From: Magicicada septendecula
Lineage: Eukaryota > Arthropoda > Insecta > Hemiptera > Cicadidae
Direction: 5' to 3'
Length of the DNA stretch: 64,000 bases
Assembly: GCA_034769895.1 (NCBI GenBank)
Contig: CM068372.1
Coordinates: 377,122,910 to 377,186,909, forward strand
Notes under the pieces: model-generated
What the model was told of the DNA's origin: nothing
What the model saw: only the letters and a program-made list of their open reading frames with translations
Databases searched by the model: none
Position numbers and translations under genes: made by a program
Shown here: positions 46,165 to 57,108 of the stretch, in pieces
How positions within the stretch are numbered: the first letter of the stretch is position 1
Layout: each line of letters begins with the position of its first letter

Positions 46165-46745
46165 ACGTTATATATTGCGCTAACGACACCAACACTGAAA
46201 CAGGAAGAATATATGTTACAAACAAAACATATTATGGATTAAAAAAGCACCGGCATCTACGCTTCGTCTCAAGAAGCACGAAATGCAAAATTTACAAAAC
46301 ACTTATCAGGCCAGTGCTGATATATGCTTCAGAAACCTGGACGATAACAAAAAATAGCGAGAGACTTCTAGAAGAACAATATTTAGAGGAGTACAAGAAA
46401 ACTGAATGTGGCGCAGGCGCTACAATTATGAACTATACCATCTTTACAAAGAGCCGGGCATTGTTAGGATAATCAAAATATACAGGGTAAGGTGGGTTGG
46501 ACACATAGAGAGAATGGAGGACGGACAGCCTACGAAACATATCTTCTACAAGAAACCAATGGGTAGTAGAGCAAGCAGAGAACCCTGAAGTAGATTCAAA
46601 GGTCAGATACAGGAGGACCTCAGAAAGCTGAACATAAGAAACTGGAAATTCAGGCCACGCAGTAGGGAAGAATGGAGTTGACTCTTGGAGCAGGCCAAGG
46701 CCCACCAAGGCTTGTAGAGCCACAGCTGATGATGATAAAACGTTA
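46165..46745 (+). pseudogene. LINE family D C-terminal part
   Basis: Plus strand: NKTYYGLKKHRHLRFVSRST, KCKIYKTLIRPVLIYASETW, TITKNSERLLEEQYLE. After a frame change it continues WRRRYNYELYHLYKEPGIVR, VRWVGHIERMEDGQPTK and, past a stop, IQEDLRKLNIRNWKF and EQAKAHQGL. This is a widespread insect non-LTR retrotransposon C-terminus (LIRPVLxYGSETW ... QAKAHxGL). It ends with GATGATGAT. Two frame breaks. Confidence 0.85.
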
Positions 46746-46942
46746 TATTAGATAAACATGTTTTTCGACAAATAAATACCGTAAAGATCGGCGAAACAAA
46801 GTGAAAAAATTGCAGGAGACGCCACGGAGCGAATGTCTATAACGTGATTTGTTTAATACAGCTACCATCACTAAGGGAACAAGAATCTACTCAGCTGTCG
46901 TCTAGGATCGAGTTTCCCCCGAACGTGTTGCACTTATCTACC

Positions 46943-47085
46943 GCCGGCCGCGGGCCTGTGTGGATAAACTCGAGCCGAATGCATTTAACCACTGCGTTGA
47001 CGTAACGGAGGACTTCAGATTTACAAGTCCATAGGCATGGCCGGCTCTAGTAGAAGGCCGGAATATTAATCGTGGCAACGTTGCG
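46943..47085. repeat. Repeat pair A-B (left copy)
   Basis: Unit A (GTGTGGATAAACTCGAGCC to CAAGTCCATAGGCA) followed by unit B (GGCATGGCCGGCTCTAGTAG to CGTGGCAAC). Unit A recurs in direct orientation at 51253-51335, and unit B in inverted orientation at 51190-51240. Nature unknown. Confidence 0.75.
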
Positions 47086-47129
47086 TCTGAGGTATATAAG
47101 CATAGTGTAATAAAATAGCTGAAGTGAAC

Positions 47130-47143
47130 ATGTTATATTTTGA
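47130..47143. repeat. Target site duplication of Penelope-like element (left)
   Basis: ATGTTATATTTTGA, repeated exactly at 50243-50256 on the other side of the element. Confidence 0.88.
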
Positions 47144-47185
47144 CAAGCAGAATTATCACTGTTGCACACCACTATATAAAAATTA

Positions 47186-47231
47186 TTCCGATTAGCGCTT
47201 TCAAGTTTCACAGCTCATCGTCAGATCGGAA
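47186..47231 (-). ncRNA. Hammerhead ribozyme-like motif of the Penelope-like element
   Basis: Minus strand: stem I UUCCGAU/AUCGGAA (7 perfect pairs), core CUGACGA, U, a weak stem II (GAG/CUU) and GAAA followed by GCGCUA. The A of GAAA plus GCGCU forms the palindrome AGCGCU (stem III, stable only in a dimer), with A at the cleavage position. This is the strongest stem I among the candidates. Hammerheads in Penelope pseudo-LTRs are established. Confidence 0.68.
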
Positions 47232-47386
47232 ATGAAACAAATGACCTGAAAACAAACCCTTCCCCCACCCCATCCCACCCTGCTCAACACAACAAGCTAT
47301 AATTCAATGTCCCTTCCCCACCCTCACCCCTGTCCCACCATCTAGACAGTTACATATTTTTCTAGCAAATTCCTTGTGTTTCAGTG

Positions 47387-47504
<118 letters not shown>

Positions 47505-47627
47505 ATTCCTTTTAAACCTAGTCTTTCTCATCCACACATGTGTGCCAGTCACACACCCTTATTTTAAAAACACCTAATTAGTCCTATGCAATTTAATTCT
47601 TAATCTTATCTATCTGTCCTCTATCAT

Positions 47628-49943
47628 TTACTTCTTAATTATGTTATAAAATATTTCTTCATTATCAAATTTAATTTTAGTAATAATTAAATTGTCTAAC
47701 CCTTTTTCTCTTTCTTTCAATATTTCTAACTCCTTCCTAAGCTTCCTTTCAACTGTGTTATTTACTACTTTTACAATTTTGTAGTCTTCCAAAGGATTAA
47801 CAAACTTATGGTTGTCTTCTATGAAATGTCTTGGATATAACGAATTCGTTGTTCTATTACCTTCTCCACGTTTGTGGTCAGACAACCTGCATACGAATTT
47901 TCGTCCTGTCTCACCTAGGTACACTTTGTTGCAGTCTCTACATTTTAATTTATAAATTCCGCTTTTCTGTAATACTGGGATTTTTCTATATTTTTATTCC
48001 TTATCTTATCAAATACCGTTTCACATTTTTTAATAGCTATATCTACTCCGTATTTATTAAAACATTTTATAATTTTTTTAGTATGTGAACCTATGTATGT
48101 CAATGACCCTGCATAATTCTTTTGTTCTGGTTCTATTTTAGCTTTTTGTATGTTAACCTTTTTCATAACTTTATCCACTATGTTGGTGTTATAGTTATTA
48201 TTCCTTACAATTCCCTTTATCGTTTTTAACTCCCTATCTTTTGATTCGGTCTCTTTTAAACACTTCTGAGCTTTATAACAAAATGAATTGATTGCTGCCA
48301 TTTTATATCTATAAGGGTGGTAAGACTCTCTTGGTATAATTATATCCGAATACGATTCTTTCCTAAATATCCCAAACTGTAGTTTCTCATTATCTTTAAT
48401 TTCTATGTTTAAATCTAAGTAATTTTTTTTCTTACCTCCTATCTCTTCTTTAAATTGTAAGTTTTTATCCTTATTATTTACCTCATTTATAAACTCATGC
48501 ACTTCTTCTATGCTTCCTTCCCAAATTGCTAATACATCGTCAACTTATCTAGTCCATAATTTTATATTGTTTTTATACTTAGTGGAACTTATTAATTGCT
48601 TTTCAAAATCATTCATGAATATTTCTGCAAGAATAGGGGATAATGAAGACCCCATAGGTAATCCTTTTTTCTGTATATAAAACTTGTTATTAAACCTAAA
48701 ATAGTTCTGATTTAGACATTCTTTAATTACTTTAATCAATTGCTTTTTATATCTGTATTCTCCCATATTATTATCGTTTATTAACTTAATAACTTTATTT
48801 CCTGTGATATTGGTAAACATGTCCTTAACATCCAGTGATATCAATTTTGTATTTTCATTAATTCTAATATTTTCTAATTTTTCTATCAATTTTACATTAT
48901 TCTCTGTTGTATTTTGTCCCAAATTCATATTTCTCTTTCAGTACTCTGCTAACTTCCTTTGATAATTTATAAATAGGTGCATTAATAAAAGAAACAATCA
49001 GTCTAATTAGTTTTCCTTCTTTATGTATCTTAACCTGACTTTTAAAAGTTGGTGCTGTTGGATTACTTTCAAATAAATACTTTTTCTTATTTTCTTCTAT
49101 AAATGTTATCTGTTTCATCATTTGTTTTATCCTTGACTGGTACTTACTTGTATAATCATACTTTATTTCTTCATATGGTCCATCACTTATAAATTATTCC
49201 GTTTTCTTTATGTATTTGTCCTCTCTCAGTAGTACCATTGTATTTCCTTTGTCTGCCTTCGTAACTATAATATCATTCTTTTTTATTTTATTCTTTAGTT
49301 TAGTTACAGTTGATTTGATTTTTTGTTCATATTTTGAATTATACAAATTTTTCTTAAATATTTTATCTACTACATTCCCTACTTCCCACCTTATTCTTTT
49401 TTTATCATTTTCATTTCCTAGTTTTTGTATTATGCTTTCGCATTCAATAATCGTTTTTTCATGATTTAATTCTGGTGGCGGCGCGTATTTTAATCCTTTT
49501 GCTAACATTTATTTTTCTTCTGTATTAAAAGTTACCTCTGTAAGGTTTATTACTCTTTTTTCGTAGTTATTCTTAGAGAGGTGTTCCTTTTTTACTTCGT
49601 TCTTTCTTATTAATTTATTTAACTTATCTACCATTTTTTTTAATTTTTTTTCCAATTTCTTTTCTACGTACCCCAAACCAAAATTACATAATATTTCTTC
49701 TAACTCTACATACGAGTATATTCTTAACAATTCTATATGTCTGTCATATAATTCCCTATTATATCTATTGATTAAGCCGTAAAGTGACCTTATTTCTAAT
49801 TTTATCCACAACTTCTCGCTTTGTTCTTTTACTTTTTTAGCTACTGTGTTCTTATTTTTAATTTTAACTTGCGCGTATTTTGGGATGACATTATTATCCA
49901 GACATTGTTTATTAAACCATATTTTACTTAAAACGCTCTTCAA
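47628..49943 (-). pseudogene. Penelope-like RT + GIY-YIG endonuclease ORF, broken
   Basis: Order from the N-terminus: a lysine-rich region (49943-49509); a stop, then LLAKGLKYAPPP-like and VTKADKGNTMVLL (about 49270); a stop at 49194; RLIVSFINAPIYKLSKEV; a frameshift near 48920; SLDVKDMFTN; KGLPMGSSLSPILAEIFM; then the catalytic box reading R-stop-VDD at 48545; WEGSIEEVHEFIN; a frameshift near 47985; CRDCNKVYLGETGRKFVCRL (GIY-YIG domain) and the end at 47628. PMGSSLSP and Y-x-DD are RT motifs, and YLGETGRKF with R and H following is GIY-YIG. At least three nonsense codons and two frameshifts; no active protein is expected. Confidence 0.92.
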
Positions 49944-50057
49944 TTTAACTTTTAACTTAAGATATTTAAAAACTTTACTTACCTTATGTTGTCGTTTATT
50001 ACCTCATTGTTGTTTTCCATTACCTGTCGTCGATTGGACATCTTACACATCTTAACA

Positions 50058-50242
50058 GAAGTTTAATGAAAAAAGTTGTGTTAGTGGTTAAAATCACAAG
50101 CAGAATTATCACTGTTGCACACCACTATATAAAAATTATTCCGATCATATAAAAAAAGCGTAATTTTTTTATATAGTGGTGTGCAACAGTGATAATTCTG
50201 TTTGTGATTTTAACCACTAAAACAACTTTCTTCATTAAACTT
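50058..50242. repeat. Palindromic terminal repeats of the Penelope-like element
   Basis: Two arms of about 85 bases (50058-50145 and 50160-50242) are inverted copies sharing GTTAAAATCACAAGCAGAAT and GTTGCACACCACTATATAAA, separated by a short CATATAAAAAAAGCG spacer. They form the upstream terminus of the element. Confidence 0.88.
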
Positions 50243-50256
50243 ATGTTATATTTTGA
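50243..50256. repeat. Target site duplication of Penelope-like element (right)
   Basis: ATGTTATATTTTGA, identical to 47130-47143. Confidence 0.88.
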
Positions 50257-50589
50257 TTTAATTTCATAGCATTACTAAAATCATGAGGAGGCCTATTTAT
50301 AGCTAATCTAAATTATAGGTCTGTGCGCACTTAGTACTATACGTTTAAGTTGAAGAAATTAGTGAATTAGTGTTAGGCCTAATGAATTAATTTTGTTCCA
50401 ATTATTGAACTCATATCATATGAATGAGTTAATCGTTATATTTCTTAATTTCTTAAATAATATAACAGTATTTTACACAATAAACTTTTAATTTGCAAAA
50501 AGTGAAGAGTTATAAAACTGCTGTTAACCGGGAATTAAAAACGACGCGATTTGATTATCGAAATACAGTACATAAATTAAGAGATCTAA

Positions 50590-51165
50590 TTTTTAGAGGA
50601 CATAGCCAGTAGAACAGGCTTTAGAATTTCTGCAGAAAAAACAAATTTCTTACAAACATTAAATATGCGCCAAAATTCCTGGTAACAGATATTGGTCGAA
50701 CAGAGAGGGTTCAAAAATTTAAGTATCTAGGAGAGATAATTCAAGAGAATGCTTGGAAAAATCTGCTATAGAAGAAAGGCTTCATAATATGGAAAGGGCA
50801 TGTGGTATAACTAAAGATATGTACAATAAAAAGTGCGTATCTAAAAATGCGAAAATAAGGCATTACAGTAACGTCAACATCAAGTTGGATTAAAGAAGTC
50901 CAACAGGATTTAGAAAAAAATAATATACACGCAGAAGAAGCAATTGAAAGAGAAGTTTTTCGGGCAAAAGTGTTGAAAATGGGGAAAGTCCAGGGTAGGA
51001 GAGATTAAAACGCAGGTTCAAAGTGGACTGAAGACAGGAAGAAGAGACACAGTGAGAAGATGAAAGAATATTGGAAACAAAGGAAAGAACAAAGAGTAAA
51101 GAATTGAAATTGGCATGTGGTCCTTAGATGGCCGATACGAAAAGAAAAATTAAGAGATCGTCTAG
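50590..51165 (+). pseudogene. LINE family A fragment with internal deletion
   Basis: The first part (GACATAGCCAGTAGAACAGG onward, 50599-50830) matches the minus strand of 17090-17360 (DIASRTGLRISAEK-like). After CGAAAATAAGGCATTACAGT (about 50850) it jumps to TCAAGTTGGATTAAAGAAGT and continues as VLKMGKVQGR and KWTEDRKKRH, as in 9800-10060. So the central ECLYASECL region is deleted. The 3' end TCCTTAGATGGCCGATAC is kept. Confidence 0.75.
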
Positions 51166-51189
51166 TCGGCCTCAAATATCTGCTGGTTC

Positions 51190-51335
51190 CAGTGTTGCCA
51201 CGTTTAATATTCCGGCCTTCTACTAGAGCCGGCCATGCCCCGACCAGTGTGGATAAACTCCAGCCTAAGGCAGTAACCTCTGCCTGGACGTAACGGAGGA
51301 CTTCATTTTACAAGTCCGTAGGCAGTCTCGACTTA
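51190..51335. repeat. Repeat pair B(inverted)-A (right copy)
   Basis: Inverted unit B (GTTGCCACGTTTAATATTCC to CCGGCCATGCC) followed by direct unit A (GTGTGGATAAACTCCAGCC to GTCCGTAGGCAG). Counterpart of 46943-47085. Confidence 0.75.
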
Positions 51336-51975
51336 CATGTACAAGTCAATCTGCAGCGAAAACATGATCTCGCTGCTGTACCGCAGAGAACCGGCGGTCA
51401 TGTGACTGCGACCCGTCCGGCGCTAAGTCACCCGAAGCACCATTTGTTCGTATACCTGAGGATCTGTCGCTGACTATCCGTAAGAGCTCATCGAAACCGC
51501 GAGACCTGCAGGTAAACACGTGTACACAAACAATCCTGTACAACTCCAAACGCGCGTGCCAAATGAATACTGCAGAAGATAAATTAAAACCGTTTTCAAC
51601 CCGGCAAAACAACTCAATTAAAGAATTTAATTTTTCCGGTTCACTGTACGTTTTTAAAAGTAAATAAATAAAAACGTCAACGATCACCGGTTAACGCTGT
51701 TACCAGTGTGGAAGTGGCACAAACAAAAACATAATGTGATTGTTTGAGCGACACAGCTGACGCAGACCGACTCTTTGTGGCGGGCCATCCATCCATAATT
51801 ACTGCGATATTGAATTGCGTGTGTGCGCGCGCTCGGCGGTTTTTCATCTACTTCCGCTTCGGCGCTGGAAATGTCGGTCATTACTGTATGCCAGTGATTT
51901 AGCCATGCATTAGCCCGACTCAATATGAAAAGTGACGCCAACATAATTTCTACTTCCATTATACTTTCAGATAAT
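51336..51975. other. Unassigned stretch, no gene seen
   Basis: Minus frames of 91-113 codons occur but carry no recognised motif. Confidence 0.35.
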
Positions 51976-51979
51976 TTAA

Positions 51980-52150
51980 ATTATCATGTGTATTCCATTG
52001 TCGAATTAAATCAAAGAAAAAGATTAGGACACATTAGGAAATCAAATGGACACGAGACTAGGAATCCGAGAACCGCAATTGGGGAGGAAGAAGATCAAAT
52101 GAAGGCCATGAGACAGGCGGTATGCGTCAGAGTCGATAAACAGGCATAAG
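51980..52150 (+). pseudogene. Possible LINE C-terminal remnant
   Basis: NQRKRLGHIRKSNGHETRNP and GEEEDQMKAMRQAV weakly resemble the KRLxWxGHVxRM...GRPR part of LINEs. Short and without a second motif, so uncertain. Confidence 0.35.
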
Positions 52151-52235
52151 ACCTTTCAGGACAAGAAATTGGAAAAGGTACTGAAGATCAAGGAAAACGC
52201 AGTTTGAGTCTAGAGATGTCCACAGCCCTGTAAAG

Positions 52236-52525
52236 CTATAGCAGTGACGTAATTACTGAGGAGATCAGTGGCTCTTCCCCCCCCCCCACAGAGCTATTAA
52301 AACTTTCAGCGAAATTTATTAAGGATAACGGACGTAATCGCAGCGTTAAAAAAAAACAATTACACACGCGCCAGAAAACAAAAGCAGAGTCTTTTAATAT
52401 ATCTTTATCTTTTTTACCCAGACACACTTCCTGTTACAGGGTTGTCTGTATTTGCCCTGGGGAAAATGGGGAGTCCGACCTTCAAGACAGTCTCAAGCAA
52501 CAATAAAATCGCTAACGTGCAATGT
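52236..52525. mobile_element. Non-autonomous DNA-transposon-like repeat, left part
   Basis: A possible terminus CAGTGACGTAATTACTGAGG at 52236 is followed by a C homopolymer. A GGAAAATGGGGAGTCCGACC phrase at 52461 parallels 23955-23985 and 34935-34965. Same family as those repeats; limits uncertain. Confidence 0.45.
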
Positions 52526-52529
52526 TATT

Positions 52530-52740
52530 ATTTATTAAATATCTTCGGAATAGCCATTGAGACCCAAAGGTTTATTATTTTTTCCCCATTCTTTCCTATT
52601 CTTGGCTTTACTTTCTCACTCTTGATACCATTTCCTTTCAAATCTGCCATGATAGCGTCCTGCCATCTCTGCCGTGGTCTTCCTCTATCCTTCCTTGTTT
52701 CCGCCCGCAATCTAGGATACATAATTAATACAAGTATCAA
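52530..52740 (-). pseudogene. LINE C-terminal fragment
   Basis: Minus strand: PRLRAETRKDRGRPRQRWQD followed by AIMADLKGNGIKSEKV and EKIINLWVSMAIP. GRPRQRWQDAIxxDL is the common C-terminal end of insect LINEs. Joined tail to head with the plus-strand fragment at 52735. Confidence 0.7.
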
Positions 52741-53080
52741 GTTTTATAAGCTGTAGCTATTCTCATATTCCTGTATGTAGGGGAAGCATGTATCCTAGAA
52801 GAAAAGAAATCAAGGTACTCAGGTTTTTAAGCAGTATACAAACCTATGCCCTACCAAATCAGAAAAAGGATGGATGCATTAAAAGAAAGTTGAAAATTGA
52901 GTTTTTGCAGGAGAATATTAAAGATAACAGAAGGAGATAATGCGGACAGTTTGACGGCATTCCAAACAACAGACTACCAGTAGCACTCTAAGATATCAGC
53001 TTATTGGAAAGAGAGATGTTTGTAGACAAATGCGAAGACGGATTTCAGAACAAGTTAAGTAGTGGGCTAATCCTTGTAGT
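52735..53080 (+). pseudogene. LINE family B C-terminal fragment
   Basis: Starts at TTTTATAAGCTGTAGCTATT (a decayed KFYKTVAI), followed after stops by a QLIGKRDVCRQMRRR segment (compare HPTGKRDVGRPRRRW at 4640-4690) and SEQVK. It ends near GGTAGTGATGATAA (53098-53112). No usable frame. Confidence 0.6.
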
Positions 53081-53112
53081 AACAATGGTAGACGGTGTTG
53101 GTAGTGATGATA

Positions 53113-53704
53113 AATCCGATGCTTCAACGATCTTAGTTATAGTATGATATATATCACAAGTAAAAGTATTGAAAATTATTATATAATTTAACCATATGTA
53201 CGTTGTAGTTAAGAGTACTATTTGTAATAAGGATAAGAAACCTGATACGGCTGATGATTCACAAACACATGGCCATCTCTGTGCTACTCTACGACACCAA
53301 GGACAAACACCCAGGCTGAACCAACTGTCGTTTCTGAGATAATATTCCTGAGATCTGCAGATGTACTGTTGATACCTGCAAAACAAGAAGAAATTCTTCG
53401 GAAATCGAAATGATTAAGTTTTCAGAATACTGGTTACCAAGGAATCGCGACAAGGCTGCGCTATAGCGTCCACTTAATTTAAGATATACTTGAATTCAGC
53501 TTTAGAACAATGGAGACGCACATGTCGCAACATTGGGGTAACTATCAATGACGAAAAGCTCTGCATTTCGCGGAATTATAGCTGACGCTGAGGATGCCAT
53601 TTGTTATATTATGTATCGGACGTTAGTTGAACAATACCAAAAATGGGGCTTATTTCTATCGATACCACTCCCAAATACTTAAACCACTCCACCACCTCCA
53701 ATTA
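53113..53704. other. Unassigned stretch, no gene supported
   Basis: A minus frame of 113 codons (53045-53386) contains many Cys and Trp but no recognised pattern and overlaps a LINE end. Confidence 0.35.
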
Positions 53705-54346
53705 CACTAAAAACTCGTTTATCCGAATCGCGTTTATCCGAAAATCCGGTTTATCCGAAACAATTTTTAGTCAATTTTAAAAATACACAGAAGCATTTTC
53801 CTTTCGCTATAATCTATATTTAATAGCGTAGACAAGGGATTCCACGAGATATAAAGTAGAAAGTCAATAATCAGAACTAACTGGAATAAGGGGTAAGTCT
53901 TACTCCGAATTGTCGATTTGTTCGGATTTTCGAACATAAAGTATTATGTTCATATATTGTACACATACAGTAACATAAACATAAATGTAAACATTGAAAC
54001 TTCCCCTGCAGAACTTCTAACACTGAAACGACTTCGACATCGGGCAGCCAGCAAACGAGCTTCAGAGCTTAGGCAAAAAATTATGATTCATTACTGTACG
54101 ATGAAGCAATAGGACTGTTCCAGTAATGTAGAAACTATAATTTACATTGCGGTGCCGTTTTATAGTGTATTGTCTCTTATTTATTTTAAGTAACTTTTAA
54201 ATTATTTTATAATTATTATTATTATTAAATAAAGTTACTGTACTTACATATGTATTATTATTTAAATAGAAGTTTCGGTTTATCCGAAATTTCGTTTATC
54301 CGAAACGGGCGCGGTCCCATCAAATTCGGATTTAAACGAGTTAGTG
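53705..54346 (+). mobile_element. pogo/Tigger-type element, internally deleted
   Basis: The left end CACTAAAAACTCGTTTATCC and right end GATTTAAACGAGTTAGTG are inverted, with subterminal CGTTTATCCGAAA repeats, typical of Tigger/pogo. TA dinucleotides flank it (53703-53704 and 54347-54348), as expected of Tc1/mariner-pogo target duplication. It is 642 bases long, so most of the transposase is missing. Confidence 0.82.
53990..54110 (+). pseudogene. pogo/Tigger transposase C-terminal tail
   Basis: Reads PAELLTLKRLRHRAASKRAS then ELRQKIMIHYC, similar to the LRxLRxxAxxKRxSxxRQQKITxFF tail of Tigger transposases. The open frame ends at TAG 54110-54112. The DDE catalytic part is absent. Confidence 0.6.
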
Positions 54347-54351
54347 TAGAT

Positions 54352-54508
54352 ATAAAGGTTTTGTAAAATATATAAAAACACTTGGTACGTTTCACAGATT
54401 TTATTTAACTTGACAGCTGTTTCGACCTCTTAATTCGTTGTCAAAGAAATGAATGAAGACCAAACACAGGATGTAAGGATGTTTTATATATTTTACAAAA
54501 CCTTTGTA
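54352..54508. mobile_element. Short palindromic repeat with degenerate ribozyme-like centre
   Basis: Arms AAAGGTTTTGTAAAATATAT (54353) and its complement near 54483-54505 enclose a minus-strand GAAACAGCUGUC segment. ACAGCUGU is palindromic, as in the stem III of other elements here, but a CUGANGA core is not preserved. Confidence 0.6.
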
Positions 54509-54870
54509 TTAATATGTTTCACCAAGTGCCCAACGAGTCATCAATTAATATCGTAGTGTACGTATTTTCCCCAGACGCACACGTTCGAGATTTCACCTAT
54601 TCTCATCACCTTCATCTTACACCTTACACTTCTTTGGTTCAAAACTGTATAATAGTAACAACTTAGGTATAACAGATTGCCTCATTGGTGACATATTGTA
54701 TCTAATGACAAGTTGTGCATTGTGTATGTTTCAGACACCAGTTATTCATACCATCCTGCGATACACGACGACTCGTTCGTACGGCGCAAACAGCGTAGAA
54801 ACAGGACCACGTTCACCTTACAGCAGGTATGTCGTACACGGGTTGTTGTTTGTTGTTCGATACTATAGAG

Positions 54871-55575
54871 CAGTGGTTCCCAAACTTTTCAGTCCCCCCC
54901 CCAATTTAAAAATTTCACGGACCCCGTCTGAGTTATGAAATAAAACAAATAGTAAATATGATACAAACTCTTTTATTTTAATCAAAATGTATTAAAATCA
55001 AAATTCTCTTAACTTGCAAAATTATAATATTAATGATATCAAACATTGTTTAATGTGAACAATGAAGCTGCTTTTGAACAATTAGCTCTGCAATATTAGG
55101 TGTAATTTCTGATAATTTCAATATTAAGTCACTCTCGACATCAAGTTTATTTCTTAACTTAGCCAGCCTCGGCTCTATCTTTCCAGCCACACGTGTCAAA
55201 ATCCAGCTACTTAGGCGTAAAACCAGCTACACGGAAAAACGTTCTGCTTAGATACAGTGCTTATACGAGGACTAAAACAGCCCGATCAGTTCTGCGTTGC
55301 TGCGGCGCTCTAGTCAGTTCGGCTGACAAACAGATCTGCTACACGACATGATTTAAAGACATTATTAAAGCCATTAGTTTGAAATTACTTTTACAATTAC
55401 AATTAGTTTGAACCAAAATAAATATACTGGAATCTTCTACTAATTGTTTTAAGATTCAAAAATTTAGATTTTAGACTATAAAAAGTCGGAGAAAATTACG
55501 GAATATGCTATTTTTTCTTTCAAGTGTCCGCGGACCCCATGAAATTTGTCGCGGACCCCCAGGGAACCACCACTG
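54871..55575. mobile_element. hAT-type non-autonomous element (CAGTGGTTCCC ends)
   Basis: Begins CAGTGGTTCCCAAACTTTTC and ends GGGAACCACCACTG. Flanks CTATAGAG (54863-54870) and TTATAGAG (55576-55583) match at 7 of 8 positions. Both ends carry GGACCCC blocks. CAGTGGTTCnCAAACTTTT is a well-known hAT terminus. No intact transposase. Confidence 0.88.
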
Positions 55576-55587
55576 TTATAGAGCCAC

Positions 55588-56223
55588 CAGTAGCGTGGCG
55601 TCCATGTAACCGCTGTTGCCGGCGGCAACATTACTGGAAATAACAGAAAATAATATTAATTATATCACAGAATAAATACTTTTGTTATTGAATAATTTGA
55701 AATCCGAACAACATTAATTGGGAAACTGGAAGAAAAGCGTAGCATTGCTTTCGAACTGCTGGGAACTTGCACCGTCTTGTGTTGCCGGCTCAGACATTGA
55801 CAATGTTTTACTGCGTACGGTCATTGACTTCGTAGTAGTGTCACTGTACAAACTGTGAAGAAGGGGGGTACATTCGTCCACCCAATGTGTTGCGGCTGTA
55901 TAAACCGGCAAAACGCTCAGTTAGCAGCTATGTTCGTTTTCGGAACTGATATGCACCAGATACCTATTTGTGTTTTGTTCGTTTTGTCATGGGTTTCTCT
56001 GTTTGTCCTTATTATTTTTAATTACTTGTGTTCTGATTTATTCTGTGTAAGTATAATGAGAATCAGATCCCGTTGAACCAGGACCCTCTTCTTCTCCCAG
56101 CGAATGATAAAAAATGCTCTAAAAAGAACACATGGTAGAAGAAAAATTCCAATTAATTTTTAGGTAATTTTTTAGGCTTGTCACATCCGGCAACATGTGT
56201 TATGTACCCACGCCACGGTACTG
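55588..56223 (-). mobile_element. hAT-type MITE, second copy
   Basis: Reverse-oriented relative of 31573-32127. Left end CAGTAGCGTGGCGTCC, right end CACGCCACGGTACTG, with GTTGCCGGCGGCAAC inside the left end. Flanks AGAGCCAC (55580-55587) and ATAGCCAG (56224-56231) match at 6 of 8 positions. It lies only 12 bases from the preceding hAT element. Confidence 0.8.
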
Positions 56224-56294
56224 ATAGCCAGCTATTCTTGTATGTATATAAATTGTACACCCTACATTTTGCATACGATTAAGTGATATGTGCA

Positions 56295-56600
56295 AATGAA
56301 AAAGAAGACCTGTAATATATGACACGCAAACTGAAGGAAGAGTATGAAAAATGGGGGTTACTGATGAACATAGAAAAAACGCAGTATCTGTGTGTCGGAG
56401 AAGAAACAACAGATTTAATCTTGGAAAACAACGAACGTATAAAAAATGCAACAGCTACAAATACTAAGGAACAAACTTTAATGAAGAAGGAACAGATGAT
56501 ATTGAAATAAAATCAAGAATAAACAAAGCAAAACAAATAATTAGATCATTGAATGGGATCATTGAATGGGAGAACAGTTTTTCAATCGGACACTTTTAGC
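56295..56600 (+). pseudogene. LINE family E fragment
   Basis: MTRKLKEEYEKWGLLMNIEK, then TQYLCVGEETTDLILENN, then after a frame change YLGTNFNEEGTDDIEIKSRI and NKAKQIIRSLNGI. This is the palm-to-thumb region of a widespread insect LINE (YLGxxFNEEGTDDxEI...RINxAK). Flanked by unassigned DNA. Confidence 0.8.
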
Positions 56601-57108
56601 GGTGGAAATTGCAAAATTGCAGGAACTTTTTTATCAAACCTCTCACATCTGAGCTCGACTGAGTCAATAGTTTTACAATATACATTGATCTGGTAGTGTA
56701 TTAGTTTTTCTACAGCCCGATTTGTACAGACATTATTCACGTAAAAATTGCACATTATGCTTCCACGCGGTTGTCAGTGAATGTCAACGTGTGTACAGTT
56801 AGTTTACTTGTGAACAACATTTGGTATTCCGTATGTAAATCGACGTCATTAAAAAATACACTTTACCGTCTTCTATCAGATAAAACAATGGACATTAATA
56901 TTAAAGTTTCTGAGTACGGGACAGCGGGACAGCACCGGCAAACGTGTCTAAAATATTGCGCGAGTTCGAAAGTGTTATTGTCATTTGCTTACACTCTGTC
57001 ATTTAGGTGTTGCTTCAATTGACTTTAGAATTCTATTTATGAATACAAATTAATTATTCTTGCCACTCGTATATAAACAATAAATCATTCACTTCAAGCT
57101 TTTTATAT
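56601..57108. other. Unassigned stretch, no gene seen
   Basis: No recognised motif; an 83-codon plus frame is unsupported. Confidence 0.4.

Noticed and set aside
53045..53386. 113-codon minus frame with many Cys and Trp residues
   Set aside because: Considered as a small secreted protein, but it has no signal peptide or conserved cysteine spacing and overlaps a LINE tail.
54352..54508. Additional hammerhead ribozyme
   Set aside because: GAAAC and a palindromic ACAGCUGU are present, but the CUGANGA core cannot be found.
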